A stretch of DNA of 46,420 nt from an uncultured Methylophilaceae bacterium (GCA_903863255.1 CAIPBJ010000103.1:1-46420); one strand, 5' to 3'; positions 18,639 through 28,703 are shown, counted from the stretch's first letter. Notes: generated by a model not told the origin, from the letters alone. Numbers and translations: made by a program.

Positions 18639-19745
18639 ATGCACTCAAAGACCCCCGCCAACGAATTTAGTCATCACTTCCTTCCTAAAGTAGGAATCCT
18701 CCTTATCAACCTGGGCACTCCGGACGCTCCGACCGGAAAGGCGCTTCGGCCTTATTTAAAGCAGTTCCTCAGCGACAGGAGGGTCATTGAGATACCCCGC
18801 GCCATTTGGTGGTTTATATTGAATGTCATCATACTAAACGTTCGACCCAGTAAATCAGCAGAAAAATATGCACAGGTCTGGACGGAGGATGGCTCCCCCC
18901 TTCTTGTCCATGCAAGAAATCAAACGAAACTTCTTGCCGGCTTCCTTACCCAGCGTATAGCGTCACCTTTTCAGGTCGAGCTAGGGATGAGTTACGGTAA
19001 CCCTTCTGTTGAATCGGCAATCCAGAATCTGATTAAACTCCAATGTGACCGAATCCTCGTTTTTCCTTTGTATCCCCAGTATGCCGCAAGCAGCACCGGC
19101 TCAGCTCTCGACAGCGTCTGGAGAGTGCTGATGAAACTGCGGAACGTGCCTGCGATCCGTTCAATTCGTCATTATCACGACCATCCAGCTTATATCAATG
19201 CGTTGGCGAACAGCGTCAAGGATCATTGGAAAATAAACGGCAAACCCGAGAAACTGGTCATCAGTTTTCATGGTGTGCCCCGTTACACACTGGATAAAGG
19301 CGATCCTTATCATTGCGAATGCCATAAGACGGCGCGGTTGCTGGCGGAGGCTTTGAATCTTGGCAAAGAGGACTACATGGTTTGTTTTCAATCCCGTTTC
19401 GGGAAAGCCGAGTGGTTGCAACCCTACCTGGCCTCAAGCCTGAAGGAACTCGGCAAAATGAAGTTGAACCGTATTGATGTGTTATGCCCCGGCTTTTCCA
19501 GTGATTGCCTGGAGACGCTTGAAGAAATTGCGATTGAAGGCAAGCATATATTTCAAAGTAATGGCGGTGGACAGTATTTCTATATTCCATCGTTGAACGA
19601 GAATGAAGCCTGGATTTCCGCCATGTGTACCATTGCACTGGAAAATCTTCAAGGCTGGGTCAGCCAAGATTTTGATCATGATCAGGCGAGCAAAGTGGCT
19701 GAACTTATTCAGGTTCGCGCTAAAGCAATGGGCGCCAAAAATTGA
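18639..19745 (+). CDS. hemH: Ferrochelatase
   Basis: HemH inserts ferrous iron into protoporphyrin IX, the last step of heme synthesis. The 368-residue product has the N-terminal ILLINLGTPDAPTGKALRPYLKQFLSD signature (residues about 20-46), the YPQYAASSTGS segment, the catalytic histidine in ISFHGVPRYTLDKGDPY, and the C-terminal CPGFSSDCLETLEEI. An ATG start puts about 17 residues before the conserved core, which is within family variation. It closely follows the PilZ gene. Position 19752 begins an extended -10 promoter for the next gene, inside a 51-base gap. Confidence 0.97.
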   Translation: MHSKTPANEFSHHFLPKVGILLINLGTPDAPTGKALRPYLKQFLSDRRVIEIPRAIWWFILNVIILNVRPSKSAEKYAQVWTEDGSPLLVHARNQTKLLAGFLTQRIASPFQVELGMSYGNPSVESAIQNLIKLQCDRILVFPLYPQYAASSTGSALDSVWRVLMKLRNVPAIRSIRHYHDHPAYINALANSVKDHWKINGKPEKLVISFHGVPRYTLDKGDPYHCECHKTARLLAEALNLGKEDYMVCFQSRFGKAEWLQPYLASSLKELGKMKLNRIDVLCPGFSSDCLETLEEIAIEGKHIFQSNGGGQYFYIPSLNENEAWISAMCTIALENLQGWVSQDFDHDQASKVAELIQVRAKAMGAKN

Positions 19746-19751
19746 TGTGTT

Positions 19752-19760
19752 TGTTATACT
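19752..19760 (+). promoter_or_regulatory. Extended -10 promoter upstream of hldD
   Basis: TG-T-TATACT (19752-19760) fits the extended -10 form. No good -35 hexamer is visible. The transcript would start near 19767, 30 bases before hldD, and could drive hldD-gmhA-hldE-waaF. Confidence 0.5.
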
Positions 19761-19796
19761 TGAGCCTGACCATACTAAATTAACGGAAAATATTAA

Positions 19797-20771
19797 ATGA
19801 TTGTTGTCACAGGTGGGGCAGGCATGATTGGCAGCATGATAGCCTGGCATCTCAATACATTTTCAAACCGAGACGACCTGATAATTGTCGACCGATGTAA
19901 ACATCAGGAGCAATGGCAGAATCTCGTAAAGCGCCGTTATGCAAACTATTTGGACAAGGATGAATTGTTTAGCTGGCTTGCCAACCATCCCAAAATCGAT
20001 GCCATCATTCATATGGGTGCCATCAGCGCTACGACCGAGCGAGATTTTAATAAGCTCGTTCAGGATAACATCCGGTACAGCCAGCAGTTGTGGTCCTGGT
20101 GTGCCATGAATAATGTACCTTTCCTCTATGCAAGTTCGGCAGCAACCTATGGTGACGGGGAAAATGGCTATCAGGATAACAAGCTGACTGACTTGAGACC
20201 GCTTAACAGTTACGGTTATTCAAAATACTATTTCGACCAATGGGCGCTCAGCCAGATACAGAACAAGCTGCCTTCACCCCCAAAATGGCAAGGTTTCAAG
20301 TTTTTTAACGTTTATGGTCCGAACGAATATCATAAAGAACGCATGGCCAGTGTCGCGTTTCATAGTTTTAACCAGTTTAAGGAAACCGGAACCGTCAGTC
20401 TGTTCAAGAGTCACAAGGAAGGCATCGACCATGGGATGCAGTTACGGGATTTCGTCTATGTCAAGGATGCGGCCAGTGTGGTGACGCATTTCTTCGAAAA
20501 CGATGCAGAGAACGGCATCTATAATGTTGGCACGGGCGAAGCACGATCATTCAAGGACCTTGCCATAAATGTTATGATTAACATGAAGAAAACGCCCCAT
20601 ATCACATACATTGACATGCCTGAAGACCTACAGGGGAAATACCAATATTTCACGGAAGCGAATATTGAAAAATTACGAGCCTCAGGATTTAGACAACCCT
20701 TTCACTCACTGGAAGACGGGGTACGTGATTATGTTGAACACTATTTAATGCAGACTGACCCATATTGTTGA
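19797..20771 (+). CDS. hldD: ADP-L-glycero-D-manno-heptose 6-epimerase
   Basis: HldD (RfaD) makes ADP-L-glycero-D-manno-heptose, the donor for the LPS inner core. The 324-residue short-chain dehydrogenase has the NAD loop TGGAGMIG at 5-12 (Met where GAGFIG is usual), the YGYSK catalytic tyrosine/lysine pair Y139 and K143, [14 protein letters not shown], and [13 protein letters not shown]. These last two are diagnostic of HldD rather than other epimerases. It is followed five bases later by gmhA and then hldE and waaF, a complete heptose block. Confidence 0.96.
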   Translation: MIVVTGGAGMIGSMIAWHLNTFSNRDDLIIVDRCKHQEQWQNLVKRRYANYLDKDELFSWLANHPKIDAIIHMGAISATTERDFNKLVQDNIRYSQQLWSWCAMNNVPFLYASSAATYGDGENGYQDNKLTDLRPLNSYGYSKYYFDQWALSQIQNKLPSPPKWQGFKFFNVYGPNEYHKERMASVAFHSFNQFKETGTVSLFKSHKEGIDHGMQLRDFVYVKDAASVVTHFFENDAENGIYNVGTGEARSFKDLAINVMINMKKTPHITYIDMPEDLQGKYQYFTEANIEKLRASGFRQPFHSLEDGVRDYVEHYLMQTDPYC

Positions 20772-20776
20772 ATGCC

Positions 20777-21337
20777 ATGACTAACGAAGAAAACCTTAAT
20801 TCAGCCATAGCAGAACATACGGCTATGTTTAACAGGCTCCATGAATTGATACCCTTGATTTCTGAGGTAGCGGAAGAATTGCGTGCCTGCATCAAACGCG
20901 GCGGCAAAATTCTGCTGATGGGAAATGGAGGAAGCGCCGCCGACAGCCAGCATATCGCCGCTGAAATTGTGGGCCGTTACAAGAAGGAACGCAGAGGACT
21001 CCCGGCCATCGCGTTAACAACGGATACCTCGATACTCACCTCGGTCGGCAACGATTATGGTTACGATTATATTTTTGCACGTCAGATTGAAGCCCTGTGC
21101 CGACCAGAGGATGTCGTAATAGGGATCACAACCAGCGGAAACAGTGCCAATGTCATTCATGCCATCGTTGAAGCAAACTCCATTGGAGCCGTGACGATCG
21201 GACTGACGGGCGGAACGGGCGGAAAACTCTCGGAATTATGCAAATTCAACCTGATCATGCCTTCCAATAACACCCCTCGTGTTCAAGAAGCGCACATCTT
21301 CATCGGTCACAGTCTTTGTGACCTCCTGGAATCCTAG
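20777..21337 (+). CDS. gmhA: Sedoheptulose-7-phosphate isomerase
   Basis: GmhA converts sedoheptulose-7-phosphate to D-glycero-D-manno-heptose-7-phosphate, the first step to ADP-heptose. The 186-residue SIS-domain protein has [53 protein letters not shown] and a C-terminal [16 protein letters not shown], all typical of GmhA. ATG 20777 is preferred over an in-frame TTG at 20765 that would overlap hldD. It is followed nine bases later by hldE. Confidence 0.96.
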   Translation: MTNEENLNSAIAEHTAMFNRLHELIPLISEVAEELRACIKRGGKILLMGNGGSAADSQHIAAEIVGRYKKERRGLPAIALTTDTSILTSVGNDYGYDYIFARQIEALCRPEDVVIGITTSGNSANVIHAIVEANSIGAVTIGLTGGTGGKLSELCKFNLIMPSNNTPRVQEAHIFIGHSLCDLLES

Positions 21338-21346
21338 ATCGTCAAC

Positions 21347-22813
21347 ATGCAGTTATTAGATGTCGAAATCATAAGAAAACAGTTTAACCAACATCATGGC
21401 TGGGCCTTGGTGGTTGGAGATCTGATGCTAGACCGTTATTTCATCGGTGACGTACAAAGGATCTCGCCTGAAGCCCCCGTGCCTGTCGTCCTTCTGAAGA
21501 ACAAGAATGATCGGGCAGGCGGTGCCGCAAACGTCGCTGCCAATCTGGCAGGCCTCGGGATCGAGACCAGGATCGTCGGCTGCATCGGGCAGGACGATGA
21601 GGGTGAGATCCTGACCAAACTGCTCATCGATCTCGGAATAGCTCCCTCGGGATTGATAAAATCATCGCAGCGGCCCACGATTGCCAAAACCCGCATTCTA
21701 GGTGGTCATCAGCAAATGATGCGACTGGATCAGGAAGACACCCGAGCCTATTCAAAACAAGAAGTCGGTCACTTAAAGGATCGAATAGACTTACTGCTTT
21801 TGGATAATCCGTCTATCGTCATCCTTTCGGACTATGCAAAAGGTGTACTAAGCGAAGAGCTCTGCAAAAACGTGATCCGTCATTGCCGTGAATTAAAAAT
21901 CCCGGTTCTGGTTGATCCAAAAGGAAGGGATTATAGCAAATACCTTGGGGCGACAGCCCTAACGCCCAATAAACGTGAAACAGCCGATGCGTGTGGTGTC
22001 AGCATTCACGATAATGAGGCATTGTTAAGCGCCGCTTCGAAAATGCGTGAAGACTTGGAACTTGAGTTCCTTGCCGTGACAAGGGGCGAAGAGGGAATTA
22101 GCCTGCTTCAAAAGGAATCAAGGCATCAATTTAATGCTACAGCCAAGCAGGTTTTTGATGTCTCAGGAGCCGGTGACACCGTCATCGCCACCCTGGCTGC
22201 AGGAATAATGTCAGAAATGACGGTCGAACAAGCGCTGATTCTGGCCAATATCGCGGCAGGGATCGTTGTGGGTAAAGTCGGAACTGCTCCAATATATAAA
22301 GATGAGTTATTCAGCGAACTTTCCAATCAAAGGCACTCAGTTCAAGCTGATAAGATCTGTAGCCTGGATATACTCATTGAACGAACCGAGGCATGGCGAA
22401 GAAACAAACAAAAGATTGTTTTCACAAACGGATGCTTCGACCTGCTGCACGCTGGCCATGTTACCTATCTCGAAGCTGCAAAGAAGACAGGTGACCGATT
22501 GATACTCGGCTTGAACACAGACCGATCGGTAAGTTCAATCAAAGGCCCGACGCGACCGATTATCCATCAGGATGACAGAGCAAGGGTCCTCGCAGCCCTT
22601 GAATCGGTCGATGCCGTTGTCCTTTTCGATGAAGACACCCCTATCGACCTCATCAAGGCTATCAGACCGGACGTAATCGTCAAAGGCAGCGATTATTCAG
22701 AAGATCAAGTCGTCGGAGGGGCAGAAGTCAAGTCATGGGGTGGAACAATCGCCTTGATCGACGTGGTTGAAGGTAGAAGCACAAGCAACATCATCAATAA
22801 ACTTGCGAATTAG
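21347..22813 (+). CDS. hldE: Bifunctional heptose-7-phosphate kinase / heptose-1-phosphate adenylyltransferase
   Basis: HldE catalyses two steps to ADP-D-glycero-beta-D-manno-heptose. Residues 1 to about 325 are the ribokinase-like kinase (VVGDLMLDRYFIGDV, RAGGAANVAANLAGLG, and the catalytic GAGDT near residue 270). Residues 356-488 are the cytidylyltransferase-like domain (FTNGCFDLLHAGH, with the HAGH nucleotide-binding motif at 368-371, then KGSDYSEDQVVGG). Both halves appear intact at 488 residues, close to the usual 475. The GmhB phosphatase step has no gene in this window. Confidence 0.97.
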   Translation: MQLLDVEIIRKQFNQHHGWALVVGDLMLDRYFIGDVQRISPEAPVPVVLLKNKNDRAGGAANVAANLAGLGIETRIVGCIGQDDEGEILTKLLIDLGIAPSGLIKSSQRPTIAKTRILGGHQQMMRLDQEDTRAYSKQEVGHLKDRIDLLLLDNPSIVILSDYAKGVLSEELCKNVIRHCRELKIPVLVDPKGRDYSKYLGATALTPNKRETADACGVSIHDNEALLSAASKMREDLELEFLAVTRGEEGISLLQKESRHQFNATAKQVFDVSGAGDTVIATLAAGIMSEMTVEQALILANIAAGIVVGKVGTAPIYKDELFSELSNQRHSVQADKICSLDILIERTEAWRRNKQKIVFTNGCFDLLHAGHVTYLEAAKKTGDRLILGLNTDRSVSSIKGPTRPIIHQDDRARVLAALESVDAVVLFDEDTPIDLIKAIRPDVIVKGSDYSEDQVVGGAEVKSWGGTIALIDVVEGRSTSNIINKLAN

Positions 22814-22819
22814 CGAACC

Positions 22820-23839
22820 ATGGCTCAAGATAAGGTACTGATTCTCGGGCCATCTTGGGTCGGTGACATGGTTCTTGCGCACAGCCTTTTCCAAGAACTG
22901 AAAACTCAGAACCCGTCGGTGCAGATTGACGTCGCTGCACCCTTCTGGACAATTCCCCTAATCGATAGGATGCCTGAAATCAGCAACGGCATTCCATTGC
23001 CATTCAAGCATAAGCAACTTGCAATTTTTGATCGCATCAGATTTGGCCTGAGCCTTAGACAAGAAGGCTATACTCAAGCCATCCTTTTAGTGAACTCGTT
23101 CAAATCGGCAATCTTGCCGGTTGCTGCAGGGATTCCCAAGCGAACAGGATTCCTTGGCGAGATGCGTTACGGCCTACTTAATGACATTCGGCCGCTTGAT
23201 CAATCAAAATACCCCCGAACAATTGACCGGTTTGTCCTTCTGGCGAGCCCTGGGTCGGAAAGTTCAGTGAAACTCAATGTTCGTGACCCGGTATTAATTG
23301 CCAGTCAAGCCAATGCACTTGAAATCAAAAAGCGTCTGAGTATCGATATGGATGCCAATCCGATTTTGGCCTTATGTCCCGGTGCCGAATACGGAAATGC
23401 AAAACGTTGGCCGGCTGAATATTTCTCAGAAGTAGCGAACCACTTTTTAGACCGTGATTGGAAAGTCTGGTTGTTTGGTTCGGATAAAGACACAATCGTA
23501 ACCGAACATATCAATCAGCTTACCAGGAACCGTTGCACTGATTTGGGTGGAAAAACCAAATTGGGTGAAGCGATCGATCTGATGTCGCTTTGTGATTGCG
23601 TTGTCAGTAATGATTCGGGATTAATGCATGTCGCTGCGGCATTGAACAAGAAAGTTGTTGCAATTTATGGCTCAAGTGACCCGTTTCACACGCCGCCAAT
23701 GAATCCAAAAGCCGTCATTGAGTATCTTGGGCTGGAATGCAGTCCATGTTTTGAGCGGGAATGTCCCTTAGGCCATTTGAATTGCCTGAAGCTAATTCCT
23801 CCTTCGAAGATCATTCGCGACTTGTCAGAATCAATTTGA
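22820..23839 (+). CDS. waaF: ADP-heptose:LPS heptosyltransferase II
   Basis: WaaF adds the second heptose to the LPS inner core on the cytoplasmic face of the inner membrane. The 339-residue GT9 (GT-B fold) protein starts with [18 protein letters not shown] and includes [31 protein letters not shown] and the cysteine-rich [17 protein letters not shown] near residues 304-320, which is characteristic of WaaF. It lies six bases after hldE. Its 3' end overlaps the convergent epimerase gene by nine bases. The partner WaaC is 12 kb away in the second LPS block. Confidence 0.95.
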   Translation: MAQDKVLILGPSWVGDMVLAHSLFQELKTQNPSVQIDVAAPFWTIPLIDRMPEISNGIPLPFKHKQLAIFDRIRFGLSLRQEGYTQAILLVNSFKSAILPVAAGIPKRTGFLGEMRYGLLNDIRPLDQSKYPRTIDRFVLLASPGSESSVKLNVRDPVLIASQANALEIKKRLSIDMDANPILALCPGAEYGNAKRWPAEYFSEVANHFLDRDWKVWLFGSDKDTIVTEHINQLTRNRCTDLGGKTKLGEAIDLMSLCDCVVSNDSGLMHVAAALNKKVVAIYGSSDPFHTPPMNPKAVIEYLGLECSPCFERECPLGHLNCLKLIPPSKIIRDLSESI

Positions 23840-24865
23840 TTGGTGTGAATAATAAGGTTTGTACCAATCAACAAACTTCTCAACGCCATCTTTCAAAGAC
23901 GTTCTTGGCCTGAATCCCACCCACTCCTCCAGAGAGGTCGTATCAGCGAATGTGGCTTTGACGTCACCAGCCTGCATAGGCAGGAATTCTTTTAACGCAA
24001 CTTTTCCCAGAGCCTGCTCTAACGCACCAATAAAATCCATCAGTTTTTCAGGCTGGCTGTTCCCAATATTAAAGATCCTGTAAGGCGCATGACTGGATGA
24101 CGGATCCGGAGAACTCGGGTCGAAATCTTGATCCGGGGAAGCAGGTTTATCCAAAGTACGGATCACGCCTTCGACAATATCATCGATGTAAGTGAAGTCT
24201 CTTAACATATCACCATAATTGAATACCTGAATGGGCCTGCCCTCCATGATCGCGCTCGCAAACAAAAATGGTGACATGTCCGGCCGCCCCCAGGGACCGT
24301 AAACAGTAAAGAAACGTAAACCGGTCGTCGGTATCGCATACAAGTGGCTGTAGGTGTGCGCCATCAGTTCATTGGCTTTTTTAGTGGCCGCATAGAGACT
24401 TACAGGATGATCGACATTATCGGATTCGCTAAAAGGCAGCTTTGTATTTCCACCGTAGACACTTGAAGAGCTCGCGTAGACAAGATGCTCTACTTTGCCC
24501 TGCCTGCACCCTTCAAGCATGTTGGTAAATCCTACAAGATTGCTTTGGCTGTAGGCATGAGGGTTTTTCAAAGAATACCTCACGCCTGCCTGGGCAGCCA
24601 GATGGATCACCCTTTGGGGCTGGCAACTATCGAACAACGCAAGCAGGCTCTCAGTATGGCTGACATCCTGAGTGAAAAAACTAAAGCGTTCCCCTTGCGG
24701 ATGGTTTCTCAATTGGTTCAATCTGGCCAGTTTCAATTGCACATCGTAATAATCATTTAGATTATCTAAACCGACTACTTCATCCCCTCTGGCTAGCAAT
24801 TTCTGGCAAACATGGAAACCAATAAAACCAGCTGCTCCTGTAACGAGAACTTTCAACTTATGCAC
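23831..24865 (-). CDS. NAD-dependent epimerase, probably UDP-glucuronate 4-epimerase
   Basis: The 344-residue extended short-chain dehydrogenase has the NAD loop [11 protein letters not shown] at about 9-19, [10 protein letters not shown] after the DNLNDYY motif, the serine ASSSSVYG, and the catalytic [17 protein letters not shown] and [17 protein letters not shown] are typical of UDP-glucuronate 4-epimerases of the LspL/Gla/CapI type rather than GalE. It follows ugd by 12 bases, so the pair would convert UDP-glucose to UDP-glucuronate and then UDP-galacturonate, useful for LPS or exopolysaccharide. A Pro/Ser-rich insert ([16 protein letters not shown]) sits near residue 255. Confidence in the exact substrate is moderate. 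Confidence 0.85.
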   Translation of the reverse strand: MHKLKVLVTGAAGFIGFHVCQKLLARGDEVVGLDNLNDYYDVQLKLARLNQLRNHPQGERFSFFTQDVSHTESLLALFDSCQPQRVIHLAAQAGVRYSLKNPHAYSQSNLVGFTNMLEGCRQGKVEHLVYASSSSVYGGNTKLPFSESDNVDHPVSLYAATKKANELMAHTYSHLYAIPTTGLRFFTVYGPWGRPDMSPFLFASAIMEGRPIQVFNYGDMLRDFTYIDDIVEGVIRTLDKPASPDQDFDPSSPDPSSSHAPYRIFNIGNSQPEKLMDFIGALEQALGKVALKEFLPMQAGDVKATFADTTSLEEWVGFRPRTSLKDGVEKFVDWYKPYYSHQSN

Positions 24866-24877
24866 TCATTATTCTAT

Positions 24878-26197
24878 TTAACGCCCAATAGCATAGTAGG
24901 TAAACCCATGTTGTTTTACAAATGCAGGGTCGTATATGTTACGTCCATCGAAGATGACAGATGACTTAAGCTGCTTTTTGATAACATCAAAGTCAGGACT
25001 TCTGAACTCTTTCCACTCGGTAACAACAATAAGTGCATCGGCATTCTCAAGAGCCGCGGTCGGACTCTCTGCAAACTCGATTCCCTTAACCCCTTGGAAG
25101 ATACGTTGCGACTCATGCATGGCAACTGGATCATAGGCTTTAACTGTTGCACCTGCAGCCATCAAATCAGCTATCACTTCCCTGCTGGGTGCTTCACGCA
25201 TATCGTCCGTGTTTGGTTTGAACGCCAACCCCCAAATAGCGAAATGCTTACCCGAGAGATTTTCGCCAAAATGCTGCTTGATCTTCTTGGCCAGAACGTG
25301 TTTTTGGTTGTCATTCGCCTCTTCGACGGCGGTCAATACTTTAAGTCCATAACCATTGTCACTTGCTGTCTTGATTAATGCTTTAACATCCTTTGGAAAA
25401 CAGGAGCCGCCATAACCGCAGCCGGGATAAAGAAAATGGTAACCGATACGGGGGTCCGCCCCTATACCACGTCTTACCGCTTCGATGTCAGAACCCAGGA
25501 TCTCAGAGAGATTTGCCAACTCGTTCATGAAACTTATTCGAGTCGCCAACATTGCATTTGCAGCATACTTGGTCAGCTCTGCCGAGCGGACATCCATGAT
25601 GACAAGACGATCATGATTTCGCTGGAATGGAGCGTACAAGGCACGCATCAGATAAATTGCCTGTTCGTCGTTCGCACCCACCACGATTCTGTCCGGCCTC
25701 ATAAAGTCCTCGACCGCGGCGCCCTCTTTCAAGAATTCAGGATTGGAGATCACACTGAACGGGATATCAACCCCACGTTCCTTGAGCACCTCAGCTACCG
25801 CAGCATTGACTTTATCAGCCGTTCCTACAGGGACGGTCGATTTATCTACGATGGCTTTATAGTCCGTCATGTGTTTTGCAATATTGCGTGCGGCAGCAAT
25901 GACATATTGCAAATCTGCCGAACCATCCTCGTCAGGAGGCGTGCCCACAGCGATAAACTGGATCGACCCGTGATGCACCGATTTTTCGACATCGGTCGTG
26001 AATTTCAAACGTCCTGCTGCAACGTTCCGCTTAACCATTTCCAGTAAGCCAGGCTCAAAAATCGGAATGCCGCCCTCTTCAAGTATTTTAATTTTCGCCG
26101 GATCCACATCCAGACAAAGTACATCGTTGCCAACATCCGCCAAACACGTTCCGCTCACAAGCCCCACGTACCCAGTACCAATAACAGTAATCTTCAA
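24878..26197 (-). CDS. ugd: UDP-glucose 6-dehydrogenase
   Basis: Ugd oxidises UDP-glucose twice, using NAD, to UDP-glucuronate. The 439-residue product starts with the dinucleotide-binding [16 protein letters not shown] and contains [38 protein letters not shown] and the catalytic Cys266 in YGGSCFPKD. Length and motifs match the family. The start codon is TTG: it gives the canonical MKITVIG N-terminus, with AAGAG-like purines eight bases upstream. The neighbouring epimerase gene 12 bases downstream should use its product. Confidence 0.96.
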   Translation of the reverse strand: MKITVIGTGYVGLVSGTCLADVGNDVLCLDVDPAKIKILEEGGIPIFEPGLLEMVKRNVAAGRLKFTTDVEKSVHHGSIQFIAVGTPPDEDGSADLQYVIAAARNIAKHMTDYKAIVDKSTVPVGTADKVNAAVAEVLKERGVDIPFSVISNPEFLKEGAAVEDFMRPDRIVVGANDEQAIYLMRALYAPFQRNHDRLVIMDVRSAELTKYAANAMLATRISFMNELANLSEILGSDIEAVRRGIGADPRIGYHFLYPGCGYGGSCFPKDVKALIKTASDNGYGLKVLTAVEEANDNQKHVLAKKIKQHFGENLSGKHFAIWGLAFKPNTDDMREAPSREVIADLMAAGATVKAYDPVAMHESQRIFQGVKGIEFAESPTAALENADALIVVTEWKEFRSPDFDVIKKQLKSSVIFDGRNIYDPAFVKQHGFTYYAIGR

Positions 26198-26245
26198 TTT
26201 TTTTCTCTTTCTATTAAAAATATAGAACTATTTTTCAACTCGTTC

Positions 26246-26587
26246 CTAATCATGAATCTTTTTACTTCGATTAATCAGGACCAGATTTCTCGCATAAACA
26301 ATGGTTCCGGGTAACTGACCCAAAATAATAACGGGTTCCGCTTTATGAAAACCATAGGCTAGAACAGTCAGTCCCCCAATAAGACTAAAATACCAGAAAC
26401 TCACTGGAATCAAGCTCTTCTGATGCCGTTCGCTGTGTATCCATTGCACGATAAATCGCATCATGAATAGGGTTTGACCTATTAATCCAATCATCAGCCA
26501 GGTCAGATCGCCTTTAGGCATATCGTTAATATAGTGCCGCGCTGAATCTATCAAATGCATCATAAAAGGACTGATTGCGTGATCCAT
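26246..26587 (-). CDS. Lipid-A-disaccharide synthase N-terminal domain (LAB_N) membrane protein
   Basis: This 113-residue protein has about three membrane segments (near 28-48, 61-80 and 85-105) and the LAB_N hallmarks MRFIVQWIHSE, VSFWYFSLIGG and ILGQLPGTIVYARNL. The domain is named for its homology to the N-terminus of some LpxB proteins. As a stand-alone protein it usually accompanies a DPM/ArnC-like glycosyltransferase and a PMT/ArnT-like enzyme. The glycosyltransferase is present three bases upstream, and the two are surely one operon. No PMT gene is in the window. The molecular role of the free domain is not established. Confidence 0.85.
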   Translation of the reverse strand: MDHAISPFMMHLIDSARHYINDMPKGDLTWLMIGLIGQTLFMMRFIVQWIHSERHQKSLIPVSFWYFSLIGGLTVLAYGFHKAEPVIILGQLPGTIVYARNLVLINRSKKIHD

Positions 26588-26590
26588 TGA

Positions 26591-27319
26591 TTAATCTTCA
26601 AGAATATTCGGTATCTTGGCACGCCTTTGTAACCAGGCGACACCAAACAAATCAACGATGCCGACAAGCAATCGATCTATCGTTCCATAGTTTGATTTTC
26701 CATGCTCCCTGTTTCGATGACTGACTGGCACAGAGACGATCTTGCCTCCTCGCCGCTTAATCAGTGCCGGCAAGAAACGATGCATATGATCAAAATATGG
26801 AAGATCCAGAAAAGCTTTACGATTGAATAGTTTTAAACCACAGCCTGTATCGGGCGTATCGTCATTTAGCATTCTTGATCTCACGCCATTTGCTATGACA
26901 GAGGACATCCTCTTTATCCAGGTATCCCTCCGGCTCGCCCGCCGATTTCCGCCGACCAGTTCCACTCCATTTTCAAGTGCTTCTAACAGTTTGGGAATAT
27001 CAGCAGGATTGTTCTGGCCGTCACCATCCAGGGTAGCAACCCAGTCGAAACGTGAGGCAATCACGCCTGTTCTGACCGCAGTACTCTGACCACAGCTAGT
27101 TCGATGACGAATTATTCTAAGTTGGGGATATTCAGCTTGCAGGGACTTGAGCCTAATAAAGGTTTCATCGGTACTGCCATCGTCCACATAAACGATCTCA
27201 TGCTCGATCAATCCTCCAAGAGCCGAATCGATCTCGCCTATCAAGCTTGCAACATTGTCCTGTTCGTTCCTCACTGGAACAACCACTGAAAGTTGACTTG
27301 GTCTAATAAAAATTGACAT
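26591..27319 (-). CDS. GT2 glycosyltransferase, dolichol-phosphate mannosyltransferase/ArnC-like
   Basis: The 242-residue GT-A enzyme has VVVPVRNEQDNV at about 11-22, YVDDGSTDET, the donor-binding DGDGQNNPADIP, and TGCGLKLFNR, the pattern of polyprenyl-phosphate hexosyltransferases. It has no C-terminal membrane helices, unlike GtrB or ArnC, so the LAB_N protein encoded right after it may supply the membrane part. It would load a sugar onto undecaprenyl phosphate for transfer on the periplasmic side. The sugar is unknown. Nearby ugd and the epimerase make uronic acid donors plausible, but that is inference. Confidence 0.85.
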   Translation of the reverse strand: MSIFIRPSQLSVVVPVRNEQDNVASLIGEIDSALGGLIEHEIVYVDDGSTDETFIRLKSLQAEYPQLRIIRHRTSCGQSTAVRTGVIASRFDWVATLDGDGQNNPADIPKLLEALENGVELVGGNRRASRRDTWIKRMSSVIANGVRSRMLNDDTPDTGCGLKLFNRKAFLDLPYFDHMHRFLPALIKRRGGKIVSVPVSHRNREHGKSNYGTIDRLLVGIVDLFGVAWLQRRAKIPNILED

Positions 27320-27352
27320 TAAATCTTTGAGTCCTGAAAAAAACTTATCATT

Positions 27353-28012
27353 TTATATGGTTATATCACTTAATCTTTGCAGAATTGTTATATTATTGGA
27401 TTCGCAGTATTCTCGCCATCCTTTAAAGTCTGTCCACCCGCTTAAAAATACAAAGTCCATGCCTGCACGAACCGATGCTTGATGATCGTATCGACTGTCA
27501 CCCACAAACAATGCAGGAAAAACCAGGTTGCCAAGATCACATTCTCGCGCCAATACTTCGTCCTTATTGTCTGGACTTCCAAATATGCCGGCGTCAAAAA
27601 AATGGGCGATCCCCCGTTTAGCAAAGATCCGCCTTAACTCCAGCTGGTCCCCTCCCGAAAGTACCATCCATTTTGTGTCTGGCGTGGCTTCACGGAGCCG
27701 GTCCAACCCTTCTGCAATTTCACAATCAGCTAAAAGTCTTTCAACTTCCAAACCGAAATCAGTGAGCAGTTTTTGCATGGACAAGTCATCAACCGGTCTT
27801 TTAAGAATGTCCGTCAGGAAATATTCAAACTTAGGGTATCTGGAAATCCCGCCTAACAGAATATGGTAATCCACCAATGCCTGCGCCTGCGCCTCGTTCG
27901 CTCCAAATTTGATAGCAGTATAAAAATATGCATCAATTTTTAATTGATTTGAATCAAGGATTACACCATCACAATCAAAAACGATGGTTTTATAATAAGC
28001 AACCGGTTTCAT
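27353..28012 (-). CDS. HAD superfamily hydrolase (phosphatase-like)
   Basis: The 219-residue protein has HAD motif I VFDCDGVILDS at 11-21, motif II LSGGD, a conserved lysine in SPDNKDEVL, and motif IV VGDSRYDHQA, with a helical cap between motifs I and II. It is probably a small-molecule phosphatase of the phosphoglycolate/beta-phosphoglucomutase group. The substrate is unknown, and a sugar phosphate of the flanking surface-polysaccharide genes is possible. Its ATG lies only eight bases past the U tract of a terminator-like hairpin, without a ribosome binding site. There is no in-frame start further in before motif I, so the start is firm even though its expression signal is puzzling. Confidence 0.85.
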   Translation of the reverse strand: MKPVAYYKTIVFDCDGVILDSNQLKIDAYFYTAIKFGANEAQAQALVDYHILLGGISRYPKFEYFLTDILKRPVDDLSMQKLLTDFGLEVERLLADCEIAEGLDRLREATPDTKWMVLSGGDQLELRRIFAKRGIAHFFDAGIFGSPDNKDEVLARECDLGNLVFPALFVGDSRYDHQASVRAGMDFVFLSGWTDFKGWREYCESNNITILQRLSDITI

Positions 28013-28020
28013 AATAAATA

Positions 28021-28052
28021 AAAAAACCTATGTTGCACCTTCAGCATAGGTT
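28021..28052 (-). terminator. Intrinsic terminator after eda
   Basis: On the minus strand the arms 28052-28045 and 28032-28025 pair perfectly over 8 bp around a 12-base loop, followed by a T-rich tract (28026-28021, then TTATTTATT). It lies between the eda stop and the HAD start, whose ATG is eight bases past the T run. Confidence 0.75.
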
Positions 28053-28076
28053 CTTTTGTTTCGATTTTCAATTGCA

Positions 28077-28703
28077 TCAGGCCGCTTTGATCGCACTAGC
28101 CTCTTTAGCCAACTTGGTTATATGTGCCCAATCTTTTCTGGACACGGCATCTGCAGGCGTCAACCACGTTCCTCCGCAAACCACAACATTAGGCAAAGCA
28201 AGAAATTGAGGTGCCGATTCAACAGTCACGCCACCAGTAGGACAGAACTTAACATCGGTAAACGGTCCGGCAAAACCCTTGAGCAAATTGATCCCCCCTA
28301 CCGCGACGGCAGGAAAGAGTTTGAGAAAGAAATAATCATCTGCATTTGCCATCATGATTTCAGATCCTGTCGAGACGCCTGGTAACAAAGGCAAACCGAT
28401 TTCTCTGGATGCTTTTCCAACCTCACTGGTATAACCAGGGCTCACTGCGAACTGGCATCCTGCATTTTTAGCTGCTTTGGCATCTGCCACACTTCTTACG
28501 GTTCCAGCTCCAACAATAGCCCCCGGGACAGATTTTGCGATTGCCTCCATCGCCTGAAGCGCACAAGCGGTTCGTAGCGTCACCTCCAACACCTTGATTC
28601 CTCCCTCAAGCAACGCCTCGGCCATGGGAACGGCGTCTTCGACCTTGTTAATAACAATGACAGGAATTACCGGTCCATGGTTTGCCAAATCTAATGTATT
28701 CAT
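28077..28703 (-). CDS. eda: KDPG aldolase (2-dehydro-3-deoxy-phosphogluconate aldolase)
   Basis: Eda cleaves KDPG to pyruvate and glyceraldehyde-3-phosphate, the second step of the Entner-Doudoroff pathway. The 208-residue class I aldolase has the Schiff-base Lys128 in FLKLFPA, with E40 and R44 in the LEVTLRT strand and GAGTVRS at 65-71. It is probably the second gene of an edd-eda unit: edd ends 91 bases upstream, and no terminator or clear promoter is visible in that gap. A GAGAG ribosome binding site precedes the ATG. In ribulose-monophosphate methylotrophs this pathway is central to formaldehyde assimilation, but no hexulose-phosphate synthase gene is in the window. Confidence 0.96.
   Translation of the reverse strand: MNTLDLANHGPVIPVIVINKVEDAVPMAEALLEGGIKVLEVTLRTACALQAMEAIAKSVPGAIVGAGTVRSVADAKAAKNAGCQFAVSPGYTSEVGKASREIGLPLLPGVSTGSEIMMANADDYFFLKLFPAVAVGGINLLKGFAGPFTDVKFCPTGGVTVESAPQFLALPNVVVCGGTWLTPADAVSRKDWAHITKLAKEASAIKAA

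Noticed and set aside
25436-26047. Long open frame of 203 codons on the plus strand
   Set aside because: It is antisense to ugd, which is a certain gene, and its translation shows no domain pattern; such frames are a by-product of the codon bias of the true gene.
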